A DNA stretch of 64,000 nucleotides from the NCBI RefSeq assembly GCF_029910215.1, contig NZ_CP110395.1:868001-932000 (forward strand), given 5' to 3'. The position numbers were made by a program, and so were the translations under genes. Source of the stretch: Paraburkholderia sp. D15. GTDB lineage: Bacteria; Pseudomonadota; Gammaproteobacteria; Burkholderiales; Burkholderiaceae. This document shows positions 55,223-64,000 of this stretch, piece by piece (positions within the stretch are counted from its first letter, which is position 1; the number at the start of each line of letters is the position of its first letter). The notes beneath the pieces were generated by a model. The model was not told the origin of the DNA and searched no databases. It saw nothing but the letters and a program-made list of their open reading frames with translations.

Positions 55223-57115
55223 TTAGACGGTTGCCAGGATTAGACGCGCGGGCGTCGCGCCGATATGCAGGCCGTCGGTGCGGTTCGCGAGGTAGCGCTC
55301 GTTCAGATCGTCTGGGGTCCAGGTGGTCGTGCTGCTGAAGCCGAGTGCGTTCAATGTCTCGGTCAGGCTCGCCGGATCGAAGAAACTCTTCCATGGCTCG
55401 CCTCGCTCGGCAAACTGCGCCGTCAACTGCTCCATCGCAATGCGCATGATCGGCGGTAAGTTCGATAGCGGCATCACATACTCGAATAGCACGGCACTTC
55501 CCCTCGCGCAGCCGGCAATGAAACGCAAAGTCTCCATGACCGCCGCCTCGTCGAGGTACATCGTCACGCCAAGCCAACTGAAAAGGGCAGGTGCGCCGGC
55601 GTCGAAACCGGCACGCGCCAAGCCCTCCGCCAGGCCGACACTCTCGAAATCGATCGGCACGAAACGCAGCGGCGGCGGTGTCGTCATGCCGGTCTCGCGC
55701 AGGCGCGTCTGCTTCCACTGCTGGGTCTCCGGCAAGTCGACTTCGAAGATGCGGCCGGGTGCGTCAGGGTGCCGGTAAGCGCTGGTGTCGAGTCCCGCAC
55801 CGAGGACGACATACTGGCGAATGCCCCGTTCTATCGCGTCGCCCCACACGTCGTCGGCAAGCCGGCTGCGCACGATCACCGAGCTGCGCATGCCAAGCGA
55901 CGCGGGATGCCGGAAGCGGTCGATATGCTCACGCAAGGCCTGCGCGTCGGCCGTGCCGAGGATGGTCAGCGCGACCGGATCATCAAGCACCAGCGGCCGA
56001 TCGAGCAACTGGTGCGCGGCCCGTTGCGTTGCCACCATCAGCGCGCTGGGCTTCGGCCCCGCGTTGACCGGCGCAATGTCGTGGCCGACGAGATGCGCCT
56101 TGTTCAGATAAGCCAACAGTGAATCGTCGAGGCCGATGCCCAGTTGCAGGTCCGGCTCGCGCATCAAGGCATCGCGCACGCGCGCTTCCAGGACTGCGTC
56201 GTTTCCGCAGAAGCTGTCGCGAAACAACTGCTGCCAACGCTCGACGATCGCCTGCACGGCGGGCGCACCGGCATCGGTGCCGGCCTCCATGTGTGTCCGC
56301 AGTTCGACCACCAATGCCGGCCATGCCTGGCTCTTCGCGCTGGCGAACTGGCGGCGCCTTACCTCGTCGGCCTGAGCCGGGCTGAGGTATCGGGCGAACA
56401 GCGCGCAGCGTGCATGCGTGAACGCCTCATCGATCCACGTCAGCATATCTGGCGTGATGCCGACGATCTGCTGGGCGCGAGGTTCGCCGAGTTGCATCAT
56501 CGTGAGCTTGATGGCGAGTGCGGGATCGTTGCGGGTCAATTGAATCGCGAGGCGGACCCAGCGCCAGGCGAGCGCCTGTGCATCGCCGCTTTCGGGCGGG
56601 AGCGGTTGCTCGACCGCATGACGGACTTCGCCGACGAGCGCGGACCATGCTGGATCGGTTGGCGCGACCGTATCGGGCCCGGATGCGAGGAGCGCATCGA
56701 GTTCGTGGTCGTCGAGGTGTTTCTGGTACATGTTCATGAGCTCCAGCGTATCCAGCCAGTCGGGCGCCGAGGTTTCGGAGCCGTCGGCGATTGCGTCGAC
56801 GAGATGTTGCAGATGACGACTGAGACGCTGTGCGCGCGAAGCTTGGGCGTCGAGCTCCGCGATCTGGCGCACGAGGATATCGAGCGGCGGCTGGACCGCG
56901 TGACCGTCGAGACTAGCCTTGATAACGGGAAGCGAGTACCCGAACCGCTTGAGCGCTTCGATGCGATGAAGCCGGATGAAATCATCGAGCCCATAGAGGC
57001 GTGCGCCGCCGCCGGTGCGCAGCGGGGGGGAGAGCAAGCCGATCGCATCGTAGTGATGCAGCGCCCGAACGCTCAATCCAGCCTTCTTTGCCAGTTCACC
57101 GATTTTCAGTCGCAT
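55223..57115 (-). CDS. MerR-family regulator fused to a SAM-dependent methyltransferase
   Basis: A 630-residue fusion. Residues 1-70 are a MerR helix-turn-helix (KIGELAKKAGLSVRALHHYD, GLLSPPLRTGGGARLYGLDD). About 75-110 is a coiled coil. About 121-232 and 234-342 are two related helical modules resembling the TipAS drug-recognition domain, aligned by AWSALVGEVR and AWPALVVELR. Residues 355-630 form a methyltransferase of the LCM/PPM1-like TIGR00027 type: ALMVATQRAAHQLL, VVLGAGLDTSAYR (SAM site), IFEVDLPETQQWKQTRL, LFSWLGVTMYLDEAAVMETL. The start at 57115 is set by the MerR domain. It is the only gene between two inverted 211-bp repeats. Probably a ligand-sensing regulator, but what the methyltransferase modifies is unknown. 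Confidence 0.85.
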   Translation of the reverse strand: MRLKIGELAKKAGLSVRALHHYDAIGLLSPPLRTGGGARLYGLDDFIRLHRIEALKRFGYSLPVIKASLDGHAVQPPLDILVRQIAELDAQASRAQRLSRHLQHLVDAIADGSETSAPDWLDTLELMNMYQKHLDDHELDALLASGPDTVAPTDPAWSALVGEVRHAVEQPLPPESGDAQALAWRWVRLAIQLTRNDPALAIKLTMMQLGEPRAQQIVGITPDMLTWIDEAFTHARCALFARYLSPAQADEVRRRQFASAKSQAWPALVVELRTHMEAGTDAGAPAVQAIVERWQQLFRDSFCGNDAVLEARVRDALMREPDLQLGIGLDDSLLAYLNKAHLVGHDIAPVNAGPKPSALMVATQRAAHQLLDRPLVLDDPVALTILGTADAQALREHIDRFRHPASLGMRSSVIVRSRLADDVWGDAIERGIRQYVVLGAGLDTSAYRHPDAPGRIFEVDLPETQQWKQTRLRETGMTTPPPLRFVPIDFESVGLAEGLARAGFDAGAPALFSWLGVTMYLDEAAVMETLRFIAGCARGSAVLFEYVMPLSNLPPIMRIAMEQLTAQFAERGEPWKSFFDPASLTETLNALGFSSTTTWTPDDLNERYLANRTDGLHIGATPARLILATV

Positions 57116-57138
57116 GGCGTTCCCAATCGTCGATATCA

Positions 57139-57169
57139 ACCATAGAAGGTAACGTAGCGTCAGGTGCAA
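57139..57169 (-). promoter_or_regulatory. Long-spacer MerR-type promoter candidate
   Basis: On the minus strand TTGCAC and TATGGT are separated by 19 bp (57145-57163), the lengthened spacing typical of promoters that MerR proteins activate by DNA untwisting. The spacer contains a short ACG-CTA-CGT dyad. It lies 24 bp before the regulator's start, suggesting autoregulation. The hexamers match the consensus only partly. Confidence 0.45.
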
Positions 57170-57357
57170 GAGAAACCTACGCATTCGAGAACAGGATCTA
57201 GTAAATCGATTTGAAACTTTAAACAGCCATAGCCAATGCAGTTTGCTGTTAGCCAAACCGTTTACGGGACGAGCGCGCAAAGGCCGACAATCCGACCCGG
57301 CTCATAGACATGAAAATAGAGAAAGCAAAAAACCGGCAATAACCGCCCGACCGCGAC

Positions 57358-57568
57358 GGCGCGCGCAGCGCCGCCGGAAGAATGACTGCTGTGTCACGAA
57401 CGCGGAGTGTGCGAGAGCACGAATTCCAGATGCACCACTACCGCGTAGTGGGCCACGGAGCCCACTTATGAGCTAGCGGTGTGAGCCGCTTTCTTTTGCT
57501 TACTTTTCTTTGCGGCCGGCAAAGAAAAGTGAGTGCCGCCCCGCACAGGGGCAACACTAATAGGCCAC
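57358..57568 (+). repeat. 211-bp dispersed repeat, copy 3
   Basis: Third copy of the element, same orientation as copy 1. Its gcccc/ggggc end faces the 3' end of cbiX (stop at 57631), which reads into it from the right. The 62 bases between repeat and cbiX are A/C-rich and contain no gene. Confidence 0.93.
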
Positions 57569-57630
57569 TAAGACCAGCAAGGAAGGCCCAAAAAAAGGAA
57601 AAAAGAGAAGAGACGAGCAACCCCAACCCA

Positions 57631-58011
57631 TCACCCCTGCCGAAGGCAATACATAGCAACGGCATCAAGCACACCATCATCCTCCCCAACAGCCCCAGCG
57701 CACCGAACCGAGACCGAAGGAAACAAACCCCGACACTCCTCAACCAGCGCCGGCAGATCCTTCCTGACATGCCCCCCTTGTCCGAAAAAAACCGGCACAA
57801 CGGTAACAGCATCACACCCGCCGGAGGCAAGAACCCGAACCGCCTCGACGAGCCCAGGCTCCATCAACTCCAGAAAAGCCACCACAACAGGCCCAGCCTC
57901 ACCCGCGGCGGCCCGTAACGCCTGCAACTTGCCGGCCAGCCGATCGAACGGCTCCCGCCACCTCACATCCCGCGCGCCATGCGCAAAAAGAACAATCCCA
58001 CGCGTAGCCAT
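57631..58011 (-). CDS. cbiX: CbiX/SirB-type sirohydrochlorin chelatase
   Basis: A 126-residue small class II chelatase that would insert Fe(II) into sirohydrochlorin (or Co in cobalamin synthesis). Visible: RGIVLFAHGARDVRWREPFD with the metal-binding His, VVVAFLELMEPGLVEAVRVL and VTVVPVFFGQGGHVRKDLPA with the second His. The half-length size is that of CbiX-S enzymes that work as dimers. The ATG at 58011 has AGGAG seven bp upstream. It follows lptG by 10 bp, so it is probably expressed with lptFG, yet its pathway partner cobA converges on it across the repeat-flanked gene. Confidence 0.9.
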   Translation of the reverse strand: MATRGIVLFAHGARDVRWREPFDRLAGKLQALRAAAGEAGPVVVAFLELMEPGLVEAVRVLASGGCDAVTVVPVFFGQGGHVRKDLPALVEECRGLFPSVSVRCAGAVGEDDGVLDAVAMYCLRQG

Positions 58012-58021
58012 GGCGAAGCTC

Positions 58022-59170
58022 CTAATGCCGATCGACCCACTTCAATCCAACCAACCCGAGCACGAGATAAACCAGCCCAGGCGTCGCCGCGGTCAACGGC
58101 GCGGGCCAGGTATTCAACGTACCGATATGCGAGAACAGCGTATTAAACAACTGAAAACTCATCCCCAGCATAATCCCGCCGAAAACCTTCACCCCCACCA
58201 CCCCAGCCCGCGTATGCAAATACGCAAACGGCAATGACAGCACCAGCATCACGAACACCGCGAACGGATAAAGAATCTTGCGCCACAACGCAATCTCATA
58301 CCGCTGTGTATCCTGATGGTTCTCCGTCAAATGCTGGATATACCGGAACAGATTGAACATCGACATCCGATCCGGCGACACCAGCAACACCGACAGAATC
58401 TGCGGCGTCAACTCGGAGCGCAGCGAATACTCCGGCAAGCTCACCTGCGTCGCGCGATACACCGGATTCAACGCATCGGCCGGCGTGCCCGGAGGAGGGG
58501 GCACGTCGATCAACTGCGTATCCGTCACATCGGTCAACTGCCAATGCCCCGGCGGCTGATACTTGCCGCTCTTCGCGATCCGCACGTTCGACAGACGGAA
58601 CTTCGAATCGAACTCGTAAATCCGTACGTTGCTGATCGTCGCATCCGGCTTCAACTCGCCGACGTTCACGAAGCGCGTGACCTGCTCGCCATCGGCGCGC
58701 GCGGTGAGCGTGTCCTTCACCCACACGCCCGACTGGAAATTACTCGACACCGACGAGCCCAACGCCTCCAGCCGCACCCGCTCCGACAACTGATCCGTAT
58801 ACGGCCCGACCACTTCGCCGATCAGATAGGTGAGGAACACCAGCGGAATGCCGATCTTCAGCAGCGAGCGCAACGCCTGATTGGTCGCCAGCCCCGACAC
58901 ACGGAAAATCGTGTATTCGGAATTCGCCGCCATCTGCGCGAACACATAGATCGCGCTGATCAGCGCGGCCACCGGAATGATTTCGTAAAAGCGCGACGGC
59001 GTCTGCAAGGCGACGCGCAGCACCGCGTACTGAAACTTGTAGTTGCCGTGACCGACCGAATTCAATTCGTTGATCAGGTCGAAGAAAAAGAACAGACCCG
59101 AAAACGCAAACAGAATGAAGATGAACGTGAGGTAGATCTGACGCGCGAAATACCTTTCATAAATGCGCAT
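58022..59170 (-). CDS. lptG: LPS export ABC transporter permease LptG
   Basis: A 382-residue inner-membrane subunit of LptB2FG, which extracts LPS for transport to the outer membrane. Visible: YERYFARQIYLTFIFILFAF at the N-terminus, LFFFFDLINELNSVGHGNYK, RFYEIIPVAALISAIYVFAQ, a periplasmic beta-jellyroll region in the middle, and three C-terminal membrane helices (LYPFAVFVMLVLSLPFAYLH). Its start is 3 bp after the lptF stop. Length is typical. Confidence 0.95.
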   Translation of the reverse strand: MRIYERYFARQIYLTFIFILFAFSGLFFFFDLINELNSVGHGNYKFQYAVLRVALQTPSRFYEIIPVAALISAIYVFAQMAANSEYTIFRVSGLATNQALRSLLKIGIPLVFLTYLIGEVVGPYTDQLSERVRLEALGSSVSSNFQSGVWVKDTLTARADGEQVTRFVNVGELKPDATISNVRIYEFDSKFRLSNVRIAKSGKYQPPGHWQLTDVTDTQLIDVPPPPGTPADALNPVYRATQVSLPEYSLRSELTPQILSVLLVSPDRMSMFNLFRYIQHLTENHQDTQRYEIALWRKILYPFAVFVMLVLSLPFAYLHTRAGVVGVKVFGGIMLGMSFQLFNTLFSHIGTLNTWPAPLTAATPGLVYLVLGLVGLKWVDRH

Positions 59171-59173
59171 CGG

Positions 59174-60271
59174 TCAGGTTCCTTGCGAACGGTTGAACAT
59201 GGCCCGCGTGAACAGCGGCCGGTTGCGCACGCGCAGCCAGAAGATAAACGCGACGATCACCGCGACGATCACGTGCAGACACACCAGCCCGACGCCGAAC
59301 GACATCTTGCCCTGCTCGATCCACGACTGCACCACGTTCAACAGATTCGAGTACGTCAGATAGATCAGCACGGCCATCACCAGATTGATCGTGCGACTGC
59401 GCCGCGGATTCTGGTGCGCGAGAGGAATCGCCAGCAGCATCAGGTTGATCGCGATCAGCGGCAGTCCCGCACGCCATGCGAATTCGGCGAGATTTTCATT
59501 GGTCGGGTTGCGCAGCAGCGCGAGCGTCGATGTGCCGGTGGTGGTCGACGTATTCACGACCGGCTGGCTCTGGATCTTCACGCCATAGCGCTCGAACTCC
59601 ATGATGCGGAAATCCGGATGCCCCGGCTCGCCGTCGTAGCGCCGGCCGTTTTCGAGCACCACGAAGCGGTCGCCGTTCTTGTGCGTCTCGGTGTGGCCGT
59701 TCTTCGACACCACCACGTTGACCTTGCCGTTCTCCGTGCTGGTGACGAATACGTTCTCCACGTGCCCCTGATCGGGCGACATCTTCTCGATGAAGAACAC
59801 GCGATGGCTCGTGGCCGATTCGCGGAACTGGCCCGGCGCGAGCAGCGAGACTTCATCGCGCTGCTGGAAGCGCGCGCGGATCAGCTTGCTCTGCTGGTTC
59901 GACCACGGCCAGCCGACGAACACGAAGAACATGATGAGGATGATGATCGGCGTGGCGAAGATGCCGATCGGCTTGATGAACTGCGTGAGGCTGACGCCCG
60001 AGGACAGCCACACGACCATCTCGGAGTCTTTGTACCAGCGTGTGAGCACGAACAGGATCGACACGAACAGGGTCGCGACGAGCATGATGGCCAGGTAGCC
60101 GATCACGGTGAGGCCGATGAGGACCAGCACGTCGCGCGGGTCGATCTCGCCCGAGGCCGCGAAGCCGACGATGCGGATCATCATCGTCGTCAGCACGAGC
60201 GTGAGCAGAACCATGAACACGGCACCAGCCGTATACGCGAGTTCGCGCTGGAGGGAGCGTTCGAAGATCAT
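59174..60271 (-). CDS. lptF: LPS export ABC transporter permease LptF
   Basis: A 365-residue partner of LptG. Visible: [60 protein letters not shown], a periplasmic domain from about 125 to 255 ([20 protein letters not shown]) and the C-terminal helices ([20 protein letters not shown]). It is first in lptF-lptG-cbiX and divergent from pepA, a conserved arrangement in proteobacteria. The 137-bp spacer to pepA presumably carries both promoters. Confidence 0.95.
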   Translation of the reverse strand: MIFERSLQRELAYTAGAVFMVLLTLVLTTMMIRIVGFAASGEIDPRDVLVLIGLTVIGYLAIMLVATLFVSILFVLTRWYKDSEMVVWLSSGVSLTQFIKPIGIFATPIIILIMFFVFVGWPWSNQQSKLIRARFQQRDEVSLLAPGQFRESATSHRVFFIEKMSPDQGHVENVFVTSTENGKVNVVVSKNGHTETHKNGDRFVVLENGRRYDGEPGHPDFRIMEFERYGVKIQSQPVVNTSTTTGTSTLALLRNPTNENLAEFAWRAGLPLIAINLMLLAIPLAHQNPRRSRTINLVMAVLIYLTYSNLLNVVQSWIEQGKMSFGVGLVCLHVIVAVIVAFIFWLRVRNRPLFTRAMFNRSQGT

Positions 60272-60408
60272 TATTGATGACGAGAGGGGGCGCTCTCAGT
60301 GGCGCGCGGATTACTTCCCGTCACACCTCCAATGCAGCCGCCGCGGGAAAAATAGCGGATAATTGCGGCTTTCATCCTAAGCCCAGATTTTATCCGAGGA
60401 CAAGCGCG

Positions 60409-61932
60409 ATGGACTTTAGCATAAAAGCCTGTGATTGGACCAAAGGCTCGTCAAACGGTTTCCTGACCGGTAAATCCGATTGCATCGTGATCGGCGTGTT
60501 CGAGTCGCAGACGCTTTCGGGCGCGGCGCTCGAGATCGACGCGGCCACCAAGGGGCTGCTGACCCGTGTCATCAAGGCCGGCGACATGGAAGGCAAGGCC
60601 GGCTCCACGCTGTTCCTGCACGAGGTGTCGGGCATCGGCGCATCGCGCGTGCTGCTGGTGGGTCTCGGCAAGCAGGACGCTTTCAGTCAGAAAGCCTACG
60701 CCGAAGCGACCCGCGCCGCATGGCGCGCATTGCTCGCCACCAAGATCGTCCAGGTCACCTTCACGCTCGCGCAATTGCCGGTCCTCGAACGCACGGCCGA
60801 CTGGGGCGTGCGTGCCGCGATCCTGGCGCTGCGCGAACTGACCTACAAGTTCACGCAGATGAAGAGCAAGCCGGATACCACGCCGCGCGCGCTCAAGCGT
60901 GTCGTGTTCAGCGTCGATACCGGCGACGAGAAGGCCGCCAAGCTGGCCGCGAAGCAGGGCGCCGCGCTCGCCAACGGCATGGACCTCACGCGCGACCTCG
61001 GCAACCTGCCGAGCAACGTCTGCACCCCGACCTACCTCGCGAACACCGCGAAGAAGCTCGCCAAGGACTGGAAGCTGAAGGTCGAAGTGCTCGGCGAAAA
61101 GCAATGCGAAGCGCTGAAGATGGGCTCGTTCCTGTCGGTCACGGCCGGCTCGGTCGAACCGGCGCAGTTCATCGTGCTGCAGTACCAGGGCGGCGCCGCG
61201 AAGGCCGCGCCGGTGGTGCTGGTCGGCAAGGGCGTCACGTTCGACACCGGCGGCATCTCGCTGAAGCCGGGCGAAGGCATGGACGAGATGAAGTACGACA
61301 TGTGCGGCGCCGGCTCGGTGCTGGGCACGATCCGCGCGGTCGCCGAACTGGGCCTGAAGATCAACGTCGTGGCGATCGTCGCGGCGGTCGAGAACATGCC
61401 GTCGGCCACGGCCACCAAGCCGGGCGACATCGTCACCAGCATGAAGGGTTTGACGATCGAAGTGCTGAACACGGACGCCGAAGGCCGGCTGATCCTGTGC
61501 GACGCGCTGACCTACGCCGAGCGCTTCAAGCCGGCTGCCGTGATCGACGTCGCCACGTTGACGGGTGCCTGCGTGATCGCGCTGGGTCATCACAACAGTG
61601 GCCTGTTCTCGAAGGACGACGCGCTGGCGGGCGAACTGCTCGACGCATCGCGCGAGGCATCGGACCCGGCCTGGCGCATGCCGCTCGACGACGAGTATCA
61701 GGAGCAATTGAAGTCGAACTTCGCCGACATGGCGAACATCGGCGGCCGTCCTGGCGGCAGCGTGACGGCGGCGTGCTTCCTCTCGCGCTTCACCGAGTCG
61801 TATCCGTGGGCGCATCTGGACATCGCGGGTACGGCCTGGAAGAGCGGCGCGGCGAAGGGCGCGACCGGTCGTCCGGTGCCCTTGCTCACGCAGTTCCTGA
61901 TCGACCGCGCCGCGGATGGCCGGACCGCATAA
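60409..61932 (+). CDS. pepA: Leucyl aminopeptidase (cytosol aminopeptidase, M17)
   Basis: A 507-residue hexameric dizinc aminopeptidase that removes N-terminal residues from peptides; PepA can also bind DNA in some bacteria. Visible: [20 protein letters not shown] with metal-binding Lys/Asp, [20 protein letters not shown], and the M17 signature [20 protein letters not shown]. The C-terminal [20 protein letters not shown] follows. It starts at the ATG at 60409 ([13 protein letters not shown]) after AGGAC; the longer frame from 60274 is intergenic. Normal length. Confidence 0.96.
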   Translation: MDFSIKACDWTKGSSNGFLTGKSDCIVIGVFESQTLSGAALEIDAATKGLLTRVIKAGDMEGKAGSTLFLHEVSGIGASRVLLVGLGKQDAFSQKAYAEATRAAWRALLATKIVQVTFTLAQLPVLERTADWGVRAAILALRELTYKFTQMKSKPDTTPRALKRVVFSVDTGDEKAAKLAAKQGAALANGMDLTRDLGNLPSNVCTPTYLANTAKKLAKDWKLKVEVLGEKQCEALKMGSFLSVTAGSVEPAQFIVLQYQGGAAKAAPVVLVGKGVTFDTGGISLKPGEGMDEMKYDMCGAGSVLGTIRAVAELGLKINVVAIVAAVENMPSATATKPGDIVTSMKGLTIEVLNTDAEGRLILCDALTYAERFKPAAVIDVATLTGACVIALGHHNSGLFSKDDALAGELLDASREASDPAWRMPLDDEYQEQLKSNFADMANIGGRPGGSVTAACFLSRFTESYPWAHLDIAGTAWKSGAAKGATGRPVPLLTQFLIDRAADGRTA

Positions 61933-62011
61933 TGACGCAATGCAGTAACGCGGCAAGCGCGTCCGCAAGCCCGCTGGCCGATGGGGCCGCGGACGCCGTC
62001 GGGAGCCGCCG

Positions 62012-62428
62012 GTGACGAGAATCGATTTTCACTCGAACGTCGGCGACTCGTTGCTGTACGCGTGCCGCCTGATCCGCAAGGCGTATCAGGCGAACCAGCC
62101 GACCATCGTGCTGGCCGAGCCCGCGCGGCTGCGGGCTTTCGACGAACAGCTCTGGACTTTCTCGCCGCTCGACTTCGTGCCGCACTGCATGGCGGGCACC
62201 CCGCTCGCCGCGCAAACGCCGATCGTGCTGACGTCGTCGCTCGACGACCTGCCGCACCACCAGGTGCTGCTCAATCTGGGCGCCACGGTGCCTGCGCAGT
62301 TCGCGCGCTTCGAAAGATTGCTCGAAGTGGTCGGTAACGCACACGACGAACTCACTGCCGGCCGTGAACGCTATCGTTTCTATCGCGATCGCGGCTATGC
62401 TTTGAACAACTACAAGCAGGGCAGTTAG
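62012..62428 (+). CDS. holC: DNA polymerase III subunit chi
   Basis: A 138-residue replication clamp-loader accessory protein that links SSB to the psi subunit. Visible: IDFHSNVGDSLLYACRLIRK, NQPTIVLAEPARLRAFDEQL, WTFSPLDFVPHCMAG and the C-terminal YRFYRDRGYALNNYKQ. The start is GTG at 62012 preceded by GGGAG. It lies 79 bp after pepA, its usual neighbour in proteobacteria. Length is as expected. Confidence 0.93.
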   Translation: MTRIDFHSNVGDSLLYACRLIRKAYQANQPTIVLAEPARLRAFDEQLWTFSPLDFVPHCMAGTPLAAQTPIVLTSSLDDLPHHQVLLNLGATVPAQFARFERLLEVVGNAHDELTAGRERYRFYRDRGYALNNYKQGS

Positions 62429-62519
62429 ATTCCCTTTTGCCGCGTCGCGTGGTCTCCCGTTGCAGGGAGTCGGCGTCGATTCGGGCTGCCCGCTTCGACC
62501 CAAAACACGGAGAGCGCAC

Positions 62520-63320
62520 GTGTCCGATCCCCACGACAATTCGATTCCGGTTCTGCACGAAATCCTCGTGCCGGGCAATCCTGTGCAGACGCGTCGTCCT
62601 TCAGGCGATGCCGCTGCCGACGAGACCTCCCCGCACGACAAGCATGCGCCGCGCGAACCCGGCTTTCGCGCGGAACCGGTGTTCACGCCGTCGTCGGACC
62701 ATGCGCATGAACCGACGCTTGCGCGTGAAGCGCAGGCCGAGCCCGAGCCCGAGCTCGACCCCGAGCTTGCGCCGCAGCCGGTGCTGACCGAAGACGACAT
62801 GCTCGCGGCCGAACCGGTACTGCCCGCGGAACCGATGGACGAGCCGCCGCCGCTGCCCACGCTCGACGAAGTGCTCGCGCCGGGACGCGGCATCGGCGCG
62901 GATGCCGCGCACGACGCCGATGCGCTTGCGCACGCGAAGAAGCGTGCGCGCGGTCATCACGCGCATGACGAAACACCCGAGCGCGACGCCGGCGTGTTCG
63001 GCCGTACCGAACCGTTGCCTCCCGCCGAAGCCGGCGCGATCGTGCCGCCCGATCTCGCGCATCAAGCCGGCGCGACACCGCAGCCGGGTCTGGATGCCGA
63101 TCTGATCGCCGAACGTTTGCGTGGACGCTTCGCGGGTTTCCTGACCGGCGAGGGACGCGGCATCATCGAGGCGCGTTGCCGCGATGCGTTGCAGGAACAC
63201 ACCGGCTGGCTCGTCAATCAGATCACGCGTGAAGTCGCGCTGACGCTGGAAACGGAAATGACCGCGTGGGTGCGCGAAGCGGTGGAGGAAGAGATCGCGC
63301 GGCGCAACGGCCACGCGTGA
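62520..63320 (+). CDS. DUF2486-like acidic protein of unknown function
   Basis: A 266-residue protein starting with GTG at 62520 behind GGAGAG; the N-terminus SDPHDNSIPVLHEILVPGNP is what I associate with the Burkholderia DUF2486 family. Residues about 30-215 are low-complexity, rich in Pro, Glu, Asp and Ala (for example PEPELDPELAPQPVL). The last 60 residues form a probable amphipathic helical domain (ERLRGRFAGFLTGEGRGIIE, VNQITREVALTLETEM). There is no signal peptide. It follows holC in the same direction. No function is known. Confidence 0.75.
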   Translation: MSDPHDNSIPVLHEILVPGNPVQTRRPSGDAAADETSPHDKHAPREPGFRAEPVFTPSSDHAHEPTLAREAQAEPEPELDPELAPQPVLTEDDMLAAEPVLPAEPMDEPPPLPTLDEVLAPGRGIGADAAHDADALAHAKKRARGHHAHDETPERDAGVFGRTEPLPPAEAGAIVPPDLAHQAGATPQPGLDADLIAERLRGRFAGFLTGEGRGIIEARCRDALQEHTGWLVNQITREVALTLETEMTAWVREAVEEEIARRNGHA

Positions 63321-63339
63321 ATGTGGATGACTGCGAGGT

Positions 63340-63693
63340 TCAGGGCGTGGGTTGCTTCAACGACAACACCCAGTCCGCGAGCGTGGCCGCCTGATCGGGC
63401 GTGAGCTGCGTGTTCGCGGGCATCGGCACCGGTCCCCACACGCCGGCGCTGCCGTCCAGAATCTTGTGCTTCAGATAGGTGGCGGCGTCTTCGCGGCCTG
63501 CATATTTCGCGGCGACGTCGTGCAGTGCCGGTCCCATGAACGGACGTGTGACCGAGTGGCAGCTCATGCAGTTCTGCTGCTGGGCGAGTGCGAGACCGGG
63601 GGCGGCCTCGGCATGCGCGAGCGGACTGGCGGCGCTCAGAAGCGCGCCCAGCAGACCGGCAACCGCAAGCGCTGCGTGCGACATGGAATTCAT
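63340..63693 (-). CDS. Class I c-type cytochrome
   Basis: A 117-residue periplasmic monoheme cytochrome. The signal peptide ends ASPLAHAEAA. The heme-binding CMSCH lies at about residues 42-46 (QQQNCMSCHSVTRPFMGPAL), and the axial Met is in WGPVPMPANTQLTPDQ. It resembles cytochrome c551/c552 type electron carriers. It converges with the DUF2486 gene, and a terminator of the next gene lies upstream of its start. The redox partner is unknown. Confidence 0.92.
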   Translation of the reverse strand: MNSMSHAALAVAGLLGALLSAASPLAHAEAAPGLALAQQQNCMSCHSVTRPFMGPALHDVAAKYAGREDAATYLKHKILDGSAGVWGPVPMPANTQLTPDQAATLADWVLSLKQPTP

Positions 63694-63747
63694 TCTGGTC
63701 TCCGTCGGTGCAGATGCCCGACTCGTGGTGGACGCATTATAAAAGGA

Positions 63748-63778
63748 AAGGGGCGCACGGTTTTTCCGTGCGCCCCTT
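63748..63778 (-). terminator. Rho-independent terminator of ilvD
   Basis: A 13-bp stem (63748-63760 with 63766-63778, core ggggcgcacgg) around a five-base loop. It is followed on the minus strand by a T-rich stretch and lies 26 bp beyond the ilvD stop. Confidence 0.85.
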
Positions 63779-63804
63779 CGCTTTTACGTAGCCCTGCTAC
63801 GGCG

Positions 63805-64000
63805 TCAACCGGTAATCGCCCCCTTGTTCGCGGGCAGCGCCAGCGCCGAATACTTCGCCAGCACGCCGCGCGTGTAGCGCGGTTTCGGTTGCTGCCACGC
63901 GGCTCGGCGGCGCTGCATCTCCGCATCGTCGATGTTCAGTTGCAGCAGCAACTGGTGCGCGTCGATGGTGATCGAATCGCCTTCCCGCACGAGCGCGATC
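63805..64000 (-). CDS. ilvD: Dihydroxy-acid dehydratase, C-terminal 64 residues (cut by window edge)
   Basis: The frame is open from the window edge to a TGA at 63805-63807 and reads [20 protein letters not shown] and later [20 protein letters not shown], the conserved C-terminus of IlvD/Edd dehydratases. IlvD forms 2-keto acids from dihydroxy acids in valine and isoleucine synthesis. The Fe-S and substrate sites lie outside the window. The tail matches IlvD better than phosphogluconate dehydratase. Confidence 0.9.
   Translation of the reverse strand, partial: IALVREGDSITIDAHQLLLQLNIDDAEMQRRRAAWQQPKPRYTRGVLAKYSALALPANKGAITG

Noticed and set aside
54958..57568. Composite insertion sequence
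   Set aside because: No transposase or recombinase frame and no clear target duplication; recorded as inverted dispersed repeats around one gene.

Overview
The window is high-GC, densely coded DNA of a beta-proteobacterium. Gene content and order point to Burkholderiaceae, most like Paraburkholderia: Kdo hydroxylase next to waaC/waaA, a urt-ure urea cluster, the cysI-DUF934-cysH-cysD-cysN block, the DUF2844/DUF3443 pair, a DUF2486 protein, and lptF-lptG divergent from pepA. This assignment comes from family and synteny knowledge; no database search was run. I saw no tRNA, rRNA, CRISPR array or transposase.

Layout. (1) 1-13.5 kb is an envelope polysaccharide region: partial O-antigen ligase, WecA-like initiating transferase, a chemoreceptor, then wzx-GT2-GT4-galE on the minus strand, and a phosphohexomutase, waaC, kdoO and waaA on the plus strand. 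(2) 13.5-27.3 kb is urea uptake and hydrolysis on the minus strand, in the order urtABCDE-ureD-[interruption]-ureABCEFG. A sigma54-type -24/-12 site lies upstream of urtA. The interruption between ureD and ureA holds an orphan solute-binding protein, a candidate Tlde1-type effector with a small membrane protein overlapping its end, and one copy of a 211-bp repeat. (3) 27.5-34 kb has an omega-aminotransferase, a DUF2844/DUF3443 pair whose lipoprotein carries a long Thr-Pro repeat, and pcm-rhodanese-tolC. (4) 34-41.2 kb is a LacI-controlled CUT2-type sugar ABC operon with a TIM-barrel isomerase and a Gfo/Idh oxidoreductase, preceded by a perfect 22-bp operator palindrome. (5) 41.2-46 kb is an RND pump with its adaptor. 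(6) 46.2-58 kb is sulfur assimilation and siroheme: cysB with a downstream orphan binding protein, divergent from cysI-DUF934-cysH-cysD-cysN-cobA, then cbiX. A MerR-like regulator fused to a SAM-dependent methyltransferase lies between cobA and cbiX, enclosed by two inverted copies of the 211-bp repeat. (7) 58-64 kb is lptG/lptF, pepA, holC, a DUF2486 protein, a cytochrome c and the 3' end of ilvD.

How it works together. Urea imported by UrtABCDE is hydrolysed by UreABC, matured by UreDEFG, with expression probably tied to nitrogen status through sigma54. Sulfate is activated by CysDN, reduced by an APS-type CysH and then by the siroheme enzyme CysI; CobA and CbiX supply two of the siroheme steps. 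Inner-core LPS genes and LptFG are the constitutive envelope part.

Most worth a second look: the MerR / duplicated-helical / methyltransferase fusion inside inverted repeats; the three 211-bp repeats, all placed with the same end facing a gene's 3' end; the Tlde1-like pair inside the urea locus; and the pepsin-like motif set in the DUF3443 lipoprotein.
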